A stretch of 64,000 nucleotides of DNA from Diaporthe sp. PMI_573 (taxonomy: Eukaryota > Ascomycota > Sordariomycetes > Diaporthales > Diaporthaceae): positions 1-64,000 of the forward strand of contig JAJTUP010000091.1 in assembly GCA_021399435.1 (NCBI GenBank), written 5' to 3'. Below are positions 32,158 to 42,570 of this stretch, piece after piece. The position numbers and the translations under genes are program-made. The notes beneath the pieces are model-generated. The model was given only the letters and a program-made list of their open reading frames with translations, had not been told where the DNA came from and ran no database searches. Every line of letters starts with the position of its first letter. Positions within the stretch are counted from its first letter, which is position 1.

Positions 32158-33554
32158 GACACCGAAAACAGAGATGTAGGTATTAGAACAGCATGACATC
32201 CTGGAGCATTTGCCCCATGTCGCCTTGCCTGTCAGAGAAATTAGACCCCTGCCAGGCCATTTCGACATTCACGGGTCGCTAAGATAGATATCCTTTGCTA
32301 CGTTGAACCTACCCGCGAGACTATTAATACATGACGACTTATTCGTATTTTTTCCGATGATAACATCAATGATCATAACCGGCAAATATCTCTGTTATAT
32401 CTAGGTATGGTTTGCGTGCAGCGCACCAAGAGTGTCTCAGACGCGGATTGCACCCTTCAGTATTGTTTGCATATGCATCGTTGCTACGTTTACATGAGTT
32501 CACAGCCTACATTTCACAGCCACTCAGAACGAGTCGTATTTGCTTACCCCTAGGGCATGGGTCCCAGTTGATAAGCTGTGAACAGTCGAGCGGATAATTG
32601 ACCGGACGAAAGACCTCCGGTTTGCCAAGCTAGACTCAGGCCGTCGGCGATATTAGATCATGCGCTCCGAGCCGGGCCTGTAGCATGAGCGTCGGCCACA
32701 AAAAAGTACCGGCTGCGAAGACCCGAATGAGGCTATGCACTTCACTTCCAGTCTCCAGCTGCCCCTGGTTCTTACCGCGAGGTTTGCCTTCATTCGTTCT
32801 GTGGCATTATGACGGCTTTGCACAGCAGTCCCGTATTAGTCCGCCGGAGCTCGTACTGAGGCGCAGTGGTGTTGCGTTGGCAGGGGAAACAATTACGGTA
32901 GCTATCCTCGTTTCATTTACCGAATTGCCTAGCATTCCCGAGCTTAGCAGATTCGAGGGTGGCGACCGCAGGGCGAGCTTTACGGCAGTCCCCTTGCCTG
33001 ATGGTTGGCTGAATTACTTCCGGGTGCCGGCATTCCTGGAGACACACGCGGTCAGGCCCGGGGGTCCCCTAGGTCCGGTCCCAAGCTCGGTACTCGTCCG
33101 CAATTACTGGAATCCACGGGCTAGGTCGGTCCAAATGGTCAAACCAGAGCGGACGCTTTATACCTAGAAGAGGTGCCCTGATGAAGAATTGTTTGGTACG
33201 GCCATCGGTGATGCTTTTGGAAGTGGATTCATGCGGATCTCTGAGCAGGGCCTTAATCTCTCGGCACGTTCCGATGTCCCCAGAGAACCCAGGTTGGGAT
33301 CTCCGTCCGCGTTTTACGTTTCACGCCCGGCCCAATTAAATTGCCTCCTGTTTATGACAACGGCCGCATGTTCGTATCTAGCGGCGTGCTTAATTTATTA
33401 TTGCTGGCTGTGTTCCCTCGCCTTGTTATTTCGTGCTGCTCTTTCCCCCCATTCGTGCCCGTTCGTTTGGCGATCCCGTCTGCAGATCCCGCCTGTCTTT
33501 TTCCTCAACCCACTTGATTCATTCGCTTCTTAAACGCGGGCCGGCTCCCAAGAT
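32158..33554. other. Gene-poor stretch
   Basis: The only long open frame is 32685-33167 on the plus strand (160 aa from ATG, proline and leucine rich, no motif), which may be chance. Nothing else is recognised. Confidence 0.4.
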
Positions 33555-34343
33555 ATGTACCACTCGTTGATCCTTTCATTTTCTCTCGTCCCTATCTTGG
33601 GATTGGCCTTGCCGACCACAGCGCCATCGACAGGCACAAACACTGCGCCGACGGGGATCATCGTGTCCGGCGGCGCGCTCCTGAGCACGCAACATGCACC
33701 CAAAATAAACAATCTCTCCAACGTCACGAACCAATTCGACACCATCAACTACTTTCCCGACCCGGAGGTCAGCTGTTCGGGAAGGCACCTCTACGATGAG
33801 ACTAGCAACTGGAGTGCAGACCTGACCGCGGCGGTAACGACTACGACGGAAGATGGGATATACGGGACCTGTGACGCGGGCGGGTCAGAGGTTGACGGCA
33901 GCGGGAATCTAGCGTGGAAGAGTGGCAAAGTCCAAGTGTACTACTGCAATCATGGGTTTAAACCGAACCCTTGTTCAATTAATGAATACTGGAGGGCAGA
34001 CGATCTCATAAATGACAAGTGTGGCAGCGATGGAGGTGGTTGGGTCTCGATTTCTGACTGGGGCAAGACGATCGGTCGGGATCCCACAAACTCGGACGGA
34101 AGCTTCAGGTCAGAGTGCGGAGCAAGTCTACACGGCGTCAAGGCGAATGTGGTTACACGTATCCGCGATATCGTGATTTGTGATCGTGAACTGAGCCTAC
34201 ATCTAATGGCGGTGAGGGAGCATCCTCAGCTCGTATTCGTGACAGTTGATACACAGCAGCTTGCGTGGTGCAGCTTCCCCTTTAAGACTGATCTGCAGAA
34301 TTGCTTCTTGAAATGCAGGAGCCAATGCATGAAAAACTTGTAG
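33555..34343 (+). CDS. Putative secreted cysteine-containing protein
   Basis: ATG 33555 starts a clear signal peptide (MYHSLILSFSLVPILGLALP) followed by a Thr/Pro-rich stretch and a mature domain with spaced cysteines (CSGRH, GTCDAGG, YYCNHG, NPCS, DKCGSDGGGWVSI, RSECG). The pattern of Cys plus C-G-x-x-x-G-G-W recurs in small secreted fungal proteins. Residues after RSECG (about 195 onward) look unlike the family, so an intron near 34135 may end the natural protein earlier. Role unknown; extracellular location inferred. Confidence 0.6.
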   Translation: MYHSLILSFSLVPILGLALPTTAPSTGTNTAPTGIIVSGGALLSTQHAPKINNLSNVTNQFDTINYFPDPEVSCSGRHLYDETSNWSADLTAAVTTTTEDGIYGTCDAGGSEVDGSGNLAWKSGKVQVYYCNHGFKPNPCSINEYWRADDLINDKCGSDGGGWVSISDWGKTIGRDPTNSDGSFRSECGASLHGVKANVVTRIRDIVICDRELSLHLMAVREHPQLVFVTVDTQQLAWCSFPFKTDLQNCFLKCRSQCMKNL

Positions 34344-34639
34344 AACACTTCTTTGTGCGAGGTAGGCAGGCGATTGCTTAATCCAGAGCGACGTACTCCA
34401 CTTGAATCCAGTCCATTCCGCAGTCTTCCGATACGTGGTCCGTGCTGCCAGAACAAGGAATCAAAATCAGAAAATAATCAAAGACTAGGCCTAATGTGGT
34501 GGCCCGGCCACAAGTTCATTCGACGTTCAGACTCTGCCTGTTCGGGTACGTACATGGGACACGGAGTTAACAGGAGATTAGGAGTTCCAAAGGGAGATCT
34601 GCCACGGGTTGCCAATGTAATGTCGACTCTCATTTGTGT

Positions 34640-34861
34640 ATTAGTGAGCACAACTCGATCTTGGTCAGAGGCCCTGTTATCCTGGATAATATCTGGGACG
34701 TGGTGCTTGGCTATGAGTTGCTGCTTAACACACTGGAAGGATATAAGCAGCTTGCTGCTGACTTTCCTGATCCAGAGCACTTCCGCATCGGAATCAACCT
34801 TGCTTGGGATAAGCTGGATGAATATTATCGGCGGCTGGACGAGACGCCCATCTACTATACG
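34640..34861 (+). pseudogene. hAT transposase block A
   Basis: Reads NIWDVVLGYELLLNTLEGYK and FPDPEHFRIGINLAWDKLDE, YYRRLDETPIYYT, then stops. It matches the same stretch of the intact hAT transposase at 45989-48557 (FPDPEQFRIGINLAWQKMDE). Confidence 0.75.
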
Positions 34862-34891
34862 TAAGCTTGGACTTTCGCTGAAGATTTTCGT

Positions 34892-35441
34892 TCAGAGCCT
34901 GAGCACTTCGCTGTCAATGTGAATTTAGGCTGGGCAAAGCTTGATAAGTATTACAGGTACCTCAAAGAGTCGCCTGTTTATTACGCCGCCACTGCCTTAA
35001 ACCCAGCACTGCGATGGGGATACTTCGAAGACGTTTGGAAGGAGGAGCATCCAGACTGGATTGACGAAGCAAGGGAGCTTGTTCAGAGCCTCTGGGTCTC
35101 TGAATACCGCGAGTTACAGCTAAAAGTAACCGCAGACGAGGTCCCTGTGGCCAAGAAGCGCAAGACGAAGTTATCATCCTTCGACATCTATCGTGAGGCT
35201 AATCGGCGAACTCACTCACCCAGACCATCGCCATTAGCACCTAACCAGCCCACGATGGATGAGTACGCCCGTTGGCAGTTAGATGTGAGCGCTACCGACT
35301 CAGATATCGAAGATCCGCTTCAGTACTGGATCAGTAAGGCGACAGATTACCCTCGTTTATCACGGATGGCCCTGGACGTCATGACAGTGCCGGCCATGAG
35401 CGCAGAATGCGAGAGGCTTTTTTCCGCCGTTGGGTTGATGG
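34892..35441 (+). pseudogene. hAT transposase block B (C-terminal)
   Basis: It restarts with an equivalent segment, PEHFAVNVNLGWAKLDKYYR then SPVYYAATALNPALRWGYF, and runs on through DPLQYWISKATDYPRLSRMA, TVPAMSAECERLFSAVGLM, the hAT dimerisation domain. At 35442 the frame enters the terminal repeat of another hAT element. The duplicated PEHF...YY segment in blocks A and B differs too much for a recent tandem duplication; it may be a join of two hAT families. Confidence 0.8.
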
Positions 35442-38400
35442 CAGCGTTCCACGCAAACCAAGCCTTTGCAAGTCATTTGCCAAATGAAAGTCGCAAAGCC
35501 CGACATTTCAGCAAGCCAAACAAGGGACATTTATATGCAAATGACTTGCAAACGAACCAAACAAATGGACGTTAACCTGGCGGCCCCACATGTGACTCTG
35601 TTTGCCCCACTGTATTGAGGATCGTGAGCCCATTTTTGTTGTTTTGCTCCGAAACCTATGTCGATCGTTAGCCCGATTTGGCCCCCCCCCCCGCATCCGG
35701 AGTCAAATCTGTCAGCTTTTCTGCAGTTGAGCTGTTTGTTGTAGCCGTCCTCTGATCTTAGGCTTCGTCGCGTCTCATCATCGAGTGTACCTGTACTGTA
35801 GGCATCATCATGGCTACAAACGCCCTTTCGCTGCTTGGCCAGCCTCGTCAGCCTTCCTCGCAATCCATCCAGAGCCAAATTGACACTCACGACGCGACAG
35901 CTCGCTTTGCTATTGGTTCCCTCAAAGACCTCCCACGTATCACGGTCAAAGGCCGGCGCCATCAGTTTGTAGCCGCCAGATGGATGCCAGACCCCCAGCC
36001 GAAACGGAAGAGCTCTTCAACACAGTCTGGCATCTGGCACTTCGGGGAGAAGCTGCTAGAGGTTATTCAGAACCCCGACGGTGTCAGAAAGACTGGCGAT
36101 GAGTGGTGGTTTTGCCGTCCCTGTGATGAGAAGCGTCAGCACACGTTGTATCAGACCAAAAGCGGCAAGAATATCACAACCAGTTCTGCTCTAAATCATC
36201 TCGAGGGCAGTGATAACAACGGCCACCGATTTGGGAAGCTGAAAGACTTTATTAGAGGGGCTGACCGTGATAATGCCAGCCCAGCAGAGTTAGGTCGCAG
36301 GAAGAGGAGGCGTACAGACCATCACGACCTCGTTACTCACTCACAGCACCCAGTTCCTTTCCCTCATTCTGCCACAGCTAATAGTGATACACCAACCCTC
36401 GCTGCCGCTAATCTCGCGAGAAAGGCCATTACAGAGCTTGTTGCTTGTTGTGACCTGCCCATCTCGTTATTAGAGGCGCCCCAGTTCCGTCAGCTGCTAC
36501 ACGTCTGGAATCCCACGTTTACCGATCAGATCCTCCCGAAAAGCGACACCACGATGATGAAGTGGCTAGTTGAAGCCTTTACGGAGAACCTCAATGCCCT
36601 GAAGAGACAGCTTCACAGCACCGCTCTGTCCAAGGTCCATCTGTCTGCTGATCTGTGGACTTCGCCCAACAGCAAGGCGTTGGTAGCCGTGGTTGCGCAT
36701 TTCGTGGATCTTGACTATAATGTGAGGAACCGCTTGATTGGGCTGAGGGTCGTCAACGGTAGGCACACTGGCGAGAACCTTCAATATCACCTACACCAGG
36801 TTATCAGCGATTATGGCCTTCAAGACTTGTTGGGCTGGCTTACCTTCGACAACGACGAAACCAACGACAAGGCTACCCGGCTTCTCTTTCGCAAGCTCCT
36901 TAATCTTGGCGACGATGCAGCCGACAAGGTCAGGATCGAAAGGCGCTGCCGCTGCTGGGGCCATATTATCAATCTCATCGTAAAGTCTTTTCTGGCTGGC
37001 GATGGAAGGAAGGTAGTTAACGCGGAGAGCATTGAAGACCCAGTGGTAAGTTGAGGCTCTGCCTCGTCGGCAGGCAACCCCGCGAACCCATCGCGATATC
37101 ACGTGCTAACTGGTAATGCCTACACGTGTAGGAACGGGAACGCTGTGAGGCCGAGTTGAAAGACTGGCGAAAGAGATCAAGCCCTCTTTACCATGCCCAT
37201 AAGATCGTCGTCTTCATTAAGGGTAGCCAAGCTCGCCTCGAATCGTTCAAAGCCCTCACAACCAACCCAAAGTTCGCCCCTGCAGCAGTAGACCGTAACG
37301 AAGCTATCGCCTTTTTCGATGAGGCTCAAGCTGAACCCACGGCGATGGATTTCGCGATGGCGCCTCCCCCGCGACCTACAGACCCAACGGAGCCACAGAC
37401 TGGCGATATATCTGGGCTCAGCGTCAAGATGGCAAACGATACACGATGGAATTCGGATGCGGCGGAGCTAGATCGGCTGTTGAAGTTGCGCAAGGCCGTC
37501 GATTATTACACCCAGAAACGCGCTGATGCGGGTGAGGATATACAACCTCTCTCTGTTCAGGAATGGCGAGTGATTGAGTCGGTACGCGATCTTCTTCAAC
37601 CGTTTCTGTACCATACGAAGCTTCACGAAGGTAACAGTGCGGCGATTCACGATGTCTTCTCCTCGCTATGGGATTTGAAACAGCACCTACGCGTATGGCT
37701 TCAACGATTTGGTGGCAAAGAGACACATGCTGAAGAAGAAATTGTTGACGAGATCACAGCCTCCAGTACAGAGGTTATCCCCACAGCGGCAGCAGGCCTC
37801 CCCATCATCATCATCACAGTCATCATCGCGGCCTAGATCGCGCCAGCGGCAGCAACAAGAGGAGGCTGAAGAGTCTGATACATCTACATCGCGGGGCACA
37901 TCGTGGCGGCAGAAGCAACGGGAGGCTGAATATGGCTTTGAAGGCGCTCTCTTTCTCCAGGTCTCGGTCCAAGAGGCTTTATATTTGGTGGCCAAATACA
38001 AGAGGAGGTTGCGAAGCTGCCCGATTTACTTAGCGGCTACGATTCTTCATCCTCGTTATCGCACAGGTGGTATCAGGAAAGCGGCGCCGCTATTGTTGGA
38101 TGAGGCCGAACAACAGTTCAAGAACTTCTTACGGAAGTACTGGGTCTCTGATAAAGCAACAACTCCTCCTCCACAACAGTCACAGCCTCCCCAGCCTGTT
38201 GTTGCTAATCCTCAGCTATCAGTTATGGAGAAGCGAAGAACGGCGTTTATGGAGCCATCGCCATCGCCTGAACCAGAGGCACAACAACAGCCGTTGACGC
38301 CAGAAATGGAGTATAAGAATTATGTCGCGATGAGGATCCCTCGGCAGAGAGACAAAGCCGGGCGTGAGGTTCCTCTTAACCCTCTTTACTGGTGGCGAGA

Positions 38401-38808
38401 CCATCGTACAGAGTTCCCTATTCTGTCACAAATGGCCATAGACGTGCTATCTGTGCCTGCGATGTCATCAGAGTGCGAGCGGGTCTTTAGCCAAGGGAAG
38501 CTCACGATAACTTCACAGAGGCACAGAATGAAGGGGGCAACACTCGAAATGCTGCTTTGTTTAAAGGACTGGCTGAAGAAAGGGACTATGGCTGGGCCGG
38601 CGGCAGAGATGGCGGTGATGACCAACCCAGAGGAGCTATCATACCTTCCTATTTAGGAAAGTTGTGGGGCCTTTCCAGTGGCAAATGGGCAAGTCAACCA
38701 AGTCAACAAAGCGAAAAAATTAGAGGCAAGTCCGCAAATGGGCTATATTAGCAAAGCAAATCAAGCGGGACTATCCCATTTGCTTTGTTTGGTTTGCGTG
38801 GAACGCTG
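35442..38808 (+). mobile_element. hAT element (Restless-like) with inverted ends
   Basis: The 3367-bp unit is bounded by 20-bp perfect inverted repeats starting CAGCGTTCCACGCAA (35442-35461 and 38789-38808). Subterminal AAGCAAAT and TTTGC motifs follow. It encloses a multi-exon transposase on the plus strand. The 8 bp outside each end (35434-35441 and 38809-38816) are not the same, so no target duplication is preserved. Confidence 0.8.
35810..38656 (+). CDS. hAT transposase, two or more exons, one unresolved frame change
   Basis: ATG 35810; exon 1 to 37045, an 86-bp intron (37046-37131, GTAAGT, CTAAC, GTAG), then exon 2 in phase. The N-terminus has a BED-like zinc finger (WWFCRPCDEKR ... H). 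The catalytic core includes KVHLSADLWTSPNSKAL and GWLTFDNDETNDKATR, plus CWGHIINLIVKSFL. Later come MANDTRWNSDAAELDRLL and the C-terminal dimerisation domain (FPILSQMAIDVLSVPAMSS, ECERVFSQGKL). Between about 37700 and 37850, in a Gln/Ser/Arg-rich stretch, the read must move to the next frame; either a small intron or a frameshift. If it is a frameshift the enzyme is dead. Confidence 0.8.
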
Positions 38809-39381
38809 TCCGGAATGGGGACGTTCAACATACGGCCAACCGTAAATACTGTGCAGAAATACCAGCAGAAATGCTCTGCGGTTATCTGCTCAATTGGGGA
38901 AAATGCTAGGCTGGAGGCGTGCACCAAATAGGAAAAGAGGTTCGCACGACGGGCATAAAACGTCCGTCCATCCCACACGAGTAGGGTTTTGCCGTGCCCC
39001 TCGTCTGGCCTGCCAGGCTGGCCAAGTGGAGGTTTATGTGCAGCAAGCGCCGCTCCAGCTGCCGAAGATAGGACGCTGCATCCACTCCGCTGACCACCAT
39101 TTTCCCGAGGCTCTGCCAGGCAGCATCCTCCTCGATCTCGCCCTTCCAGGTGTTTCCATCCGCAATATTGTTTCTTTGTCTTCACTCTTCTTGTTCCCAA
39201 TCGACAATATTGTCAGCATCTCTGTCTTCACTCTCATCTTCCTCACTACCAGTTCCCTTCTCCATCTTGGTCTGCCACCAGTCGAATATCCTCAGCCAAA
39301 CTACCTACATATCTCCATTCAACCACCCTACTCCAACCCGTGGACCAGAAAGTTACCGTTGGCTTTCGGAATTCCACGCAC
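38809..39381. other. Gene-free stretch
   Basis: No gene recognised; probably includes the 5' region of the next gene. Confidence 0.45.
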
Positions 39382-40068
39382 ATGGATGCATCGCAATCCA
39401 TGGACGCTGAGGTCCTACATGTGGCTTCCATGGCGCAAGAGCTGGCGAAGACCGCAGCTGAGCAGTTTGAGGGTGAAATGGTTCTGGTCAAGAAGTCAAG
39501 GTGCTTCGCCTGTCCCTTCTATATCCTGAACAACAAGTACGCAAAATGCGTGACAAGGCATCACCTCTATACCATTGAGGAAGTCAAGGAACACCTGTGC
39601 TGCGACCATCGCCGGCCAGTGTACTGTCCTATATGCAAAGAAGAGTTTTCCTTGAGCAGAAATCGAGACGCGCATATTCGACTCCGAGCCTGTCATGCAA
39701 ATAATTCGACTAATCCGGAAGGAATCACATACGAGCAGGAAGAGCGGCTCGAAAGAGTGGGCATGGAATCCTTGTCAGAGGACCTGCGGTGGTTTCACAT
39801 CTGGGATGTCATCTTCCCTGACGTCGAACGCCCGTCCTCAGCTTTCTATGTCGGTGATCGAGAAGTGAGTGTGTGTGCTTTCCGTCAGTTCTGGATGCAG
39901 AATGGCGAGGAGACTGTTACAGGGTTCCTCGAGCAACGAGGATATCAGGATTACGGTATACGGAGCGAGGATAGGAAATTATGGACCATCTACAACCTTG
40001 TGGAGGAGATTGTAGTGGACAAGATATTTGGTGACTTGGATGGTATAACTAGGACTGCATCCATATGA
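39382..40068 (+). CDS. C2H2-like zinc-finger protein, paralogue B
   Basis: ATG 39382 gives 228 aa without intron. The Cys/His module reads CFACPFYILNNKYAKCVTRH, VKEHLCCDHRRPVYCPICKE and RDAHIRLRAC, followed by WFHIWDVIFPDVERPSSAF, FRQFWMQNGEETVTGFLEQR. Order and spacing match paralogue A at 31162-32157, which is longer at the N-terminus. Such proteins are expanded in accessory regions of filamentous fungi; function unknown. Confidence 0.75.
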   Translation: MDASQSMDAEVLHVASMAQELAKTAAEQFEGEMVLVKKSRCFACPFYILNNKYAKCVTRHHLYTIEEVKEHLCCDHRRPVYCPICKEEFSLSRNRDAHIRLRACHANNSTNPEGITYEQEERLERVGMESLSEDLRWFHIWDVIFPDVERPSSAFYVGDREVSVCAFRQFWMQNGEETVTGFLEQRGYQDYGIRSEDRKLWTIYNLVEEIVVDKIFGDLDGITRTASI

Positions 40069-40509
40069 GCAGGGCTCGGTAAATTTTGTGGTTGGTTCCA
40101 TACGCTTTGTTCCTTATATAGAAAATGACTTCAGGCACCAGGGTATGAGCCCAAATTGGCCGCTTGGTCGTCCCCCACCAGCGTATGTACGAGCTACGAG
40201 ATAGTCGTTTGGGGCGGGCGCTCTGCCATACTGAATCCCTCAGGATGACCTTGAAAATAGAAAGGGTGGCTATAGACAGGGGCAGGCCTGTTGTCTACGA
40301 TTTCTCCGAGCTGTGCCACTCTAAGTAAAAAGCCCCACAGGATGGCCCTAGGTATCATAGAATGATGAAATAGAATATAATTCTAGTGGCTACAGGATGG
40401 GGCTGTTTACACGAGCTTATGGAAATACATATAAAGCGGTGATGTCCCCTAAAGAGGCTATTATAACTCAACCTGCAAATGCGGGGTCTGAATAGGAACC
40501 CGTTCGATC
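40069..40509. other. Gene-free stretch
   Basis: No recognisable coding or repeat signal. Confidence 0.4.
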
Positions 40510-41050
40510 ACGGCTCGACAGGCGCTCGTACCTCCTAGAGAAGCTCCCTAATGGGCTTCGGGTCCAATGGGTTCATAGTCCCGGGGCTGAGAAGTCCAAG
40601 ATGGTAGTGAACCTCGCATCTGGGTCCCTTAACGATGGCGAAGTGCTGGGTACTGCGCATGCTGCGGAGCATTTTCTCTTCATGGGATCTAAAAAGGTAA
40701 AGTGTTCTCTGACCCGGCGTTGGTCGTGCGGTAAGGCTAAACGCACTTAACCATCGCAGGAACGTTTTGGCAGAACTCATTGCCAAGAACAGTGGGGATA
40801 AGAATGGAGAGACCTCGGCGACCAGTACCACTTGGTGGTTTGAGATCAACACCGACACGGCAGACGAAGAGGCCGGCGTCAAGTTAGAGGAGGTTGGCGA
40901 TGTCTTCCTTCAACATTTCATCAGCCCCATTTTCGACCCCGACACGGTAGAGCGCGAGCTCAAAAACATCGAGAGTGAATTTAGGTGTTACGAACGAGAT
41001 GATATGAGAAGGCTTTGGCAGCTGTGGTCTCGTACGTGGCCCCGTAGGGC
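40510..41050 (+). pseudogene. M16 (insulysin-like) metallopeptidase N-terminal fragment
   Basis: The first block reads LEKLPNGLRVQWVHSP, LASGSLNDGEVLGTAHAAEH, FLFMGSKK with the inverted zinc motif HxxEH of the M16 family. A GTAAAG...GCAG intron-like gap follows, then LIAKNSGDKNGETSATSTTW, FLQHFISPIFDPDTVERELK and NIESEF. Joining the two at the splice site puts them out of frame by one base. No start codon and none of the other three M16 subdomains are present, so it is a truncated, broken copy. Confidence 0.75.
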
Positions 41051-41193
41051 CGCTCCCGAATCGAATGGGAACTTGTACGTTTGGAATCGTATATTATGAG
41101 GTGAGATTCGCTCCCATTCTATTCGTTCGATTCCTCTAGGCCAGCGCCCTGTAGTAACGGCTGGAAACATGAGATACAGGCTGATTGCTGCTA

Positions 41194-42087
41194 TCAGGCC
41201 AAGGTAGCGAGGACAGTCCTCCACGTCGGTTCCTCGAGGAGATTGAAAGGAAGAGATGGCTCATAGATACCACTCTTGCTCCAAGATCGGAGGCACTGCG
41301 CCATACCGATGATATGGCGCCTCAATCGGTTTCTCAAAGGCGAGATCATACGTCCAGCGCTGCTGAAGTCCCTCTCTGTCTCTGCCGACGAAGAAGCAAT
41401 GGTGAGGAAATCCACCGCCATGTAGGAAAGCCGTGGGAAGCGCTCAGCACCTACATGCCTCCACCAAGCCAAAGGGTCAGCCTTATACGCAGCGTTGTCG
41501 ATTGGTGGCTCTGCGCAGTACTGCGCTAACTCGTCTTGTAAAGTAGGTGCCTGCGGTTGTTTTGGCCGTCTGCCCAGCTTCGTCTTGTCTGCTGATCTTG
41601 CCAGGGCAAGCCTGCGTTCAATATAGTCCATCCGACCATTGCCAAGAGTAGAGGAGGCTTCTGGGTGGTTGTCTAAGGACATGTCCTTATATTTCGCCTC
41701 CCAGATAACCTGGAGTCTTGCGTCGTAATGCTTCTTCCACCCTGCAGCCTGTCGGCAAGGTAGACGGTCCCAAAGGCGTTGAAGATGCGGCCACTTCTTA
41801 CAGGGATGGAAAACAACGGCCCCAACGTACGCGGGAGAGTTGAGGAGGTTGTAATACTTATCAAGCTTCTTCCAACCTAGCTTGATATACACCTTTAAGA
41901 GCCTCCGAGTCTTCCTGTGCATGCCCTCGAAGAGACCAACAGAGACGAGCTTCTTTTCGACGTCTTCTTCGTATGTGACGCCTTCCATTGCGTTCTCGAG
42001 GTGGTCGAGAAGCATCTCGACCACGGGAAAGTACTCGTCGAAAGACCCTGACGTAGAGCGCTTGCCCGCAATACCGTCGCCTTGCAA
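41194..42087 (-). pseudogene. hAT transposase C-terminal half
   Basis: An open 297-codon frame without ATG encodes the second half of a hAT transposase (SFDEYFPVVEMLLDHLENAM, IKLGWKKLDKYYNLLN, GAVVFHPCKKWPHLQRLWD) with the dimerisation domain (DPLAWWRHVG, FPRLSYMAVDFLTIASSSAE, TERDFSSAGRM, ISPLRNRLRRHIIGMAQCLR). The zinc finger and catalytic N-terminal half are missing; the cut is near 42087. Confidence 0.8.
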
Positions 42088-42254
42088 CTACTTATGATCC
42101 AGTCCAATCTAAATGACTGGGCACATGAGAATTATTGTGGAAATAATCATCAACGTGAGTTACCCCGCAAGAATTAAGCTTGCTATATGTTAATAATGAT
42201 CACACAATGCCGTAATGGGATAAACTTACACAAATCCAGGCCTCGCAATCAATC

Positions 42255-42470
42255 CATTACATCTACTCCTAGGTCAAGTGTAAATGGAACCACGCATTCG
42301 CCGTGGAACCAATGCTTGCATGGCAGAACCGTCACCTCGTCCCCAAGATGCAACTCATCTATGCAGATAGTGCAGTCAACCTTTGCCCCAACGCCCATCA
42401 TCTTCCTGTCAAGTTCCTTCTTTTCCAGCTTCCTGATAGCCGACTCGGATGCGGGAGGTGCGGCGTTTTA
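42255..42470 (-). pseudogene. RING-H2 finger fragment
   Basis: Minus-strand frame reads LEKKELDRKMM, VDCTICIDELHLGDEVTVLP, CKHWFHGECVVPF: the first half of a RING-H2 finger (C-x2-C, C-x-H-x2-H-x2-C) as in fungal E3 ubiquitin ligases. The last two cysteines are missing and the frame stops; its other end abuts an HMG-CoA reductase fragment. Confidence 0.75.
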
Positions 42471-42473
42471 ATG

Positions 42474-42570
42474 TTTTGTCCGGCAGCGCTGCCGCAATGG
42501 TACATGCAGAAGAGGTGGACCTAAGGACTGATAACTGCTGGCTCCATCTTCACGAGCTTTATCGATGCGG
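42474..42570 (-). pseudogene. Second HMG-CoA reductase fragment
   Basis: About 97 bp match 9688-9786 at the DNA level. The translation gives IKLVKMEPAV and VHLFCMYHCGSAAGQN against VHLFCMYHCGGAAGQN in the first copy, with a stop where that copy has R. It is too short to be a gene and lies between RING and NLR pieces. Confidence 0.8.

Noticed and set aside
32685..33167. 160-aa protein gene
   Set aside because: Open frame from an ATG but no motif, homology signal or intron structure; kept only as a note.
40690..40770. Normal intron in the M16 gene
   Set aside because: Splice borders look fine but the following exon is out of frame by one base, so it is listed as a pseudogene.
42449..42570. 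N-terminus of the NLR-like open frame
   Set aside because: The first 40 codons are antisense of an HMG-CoA reductase fragment; the NLR part begins only after about 42571.
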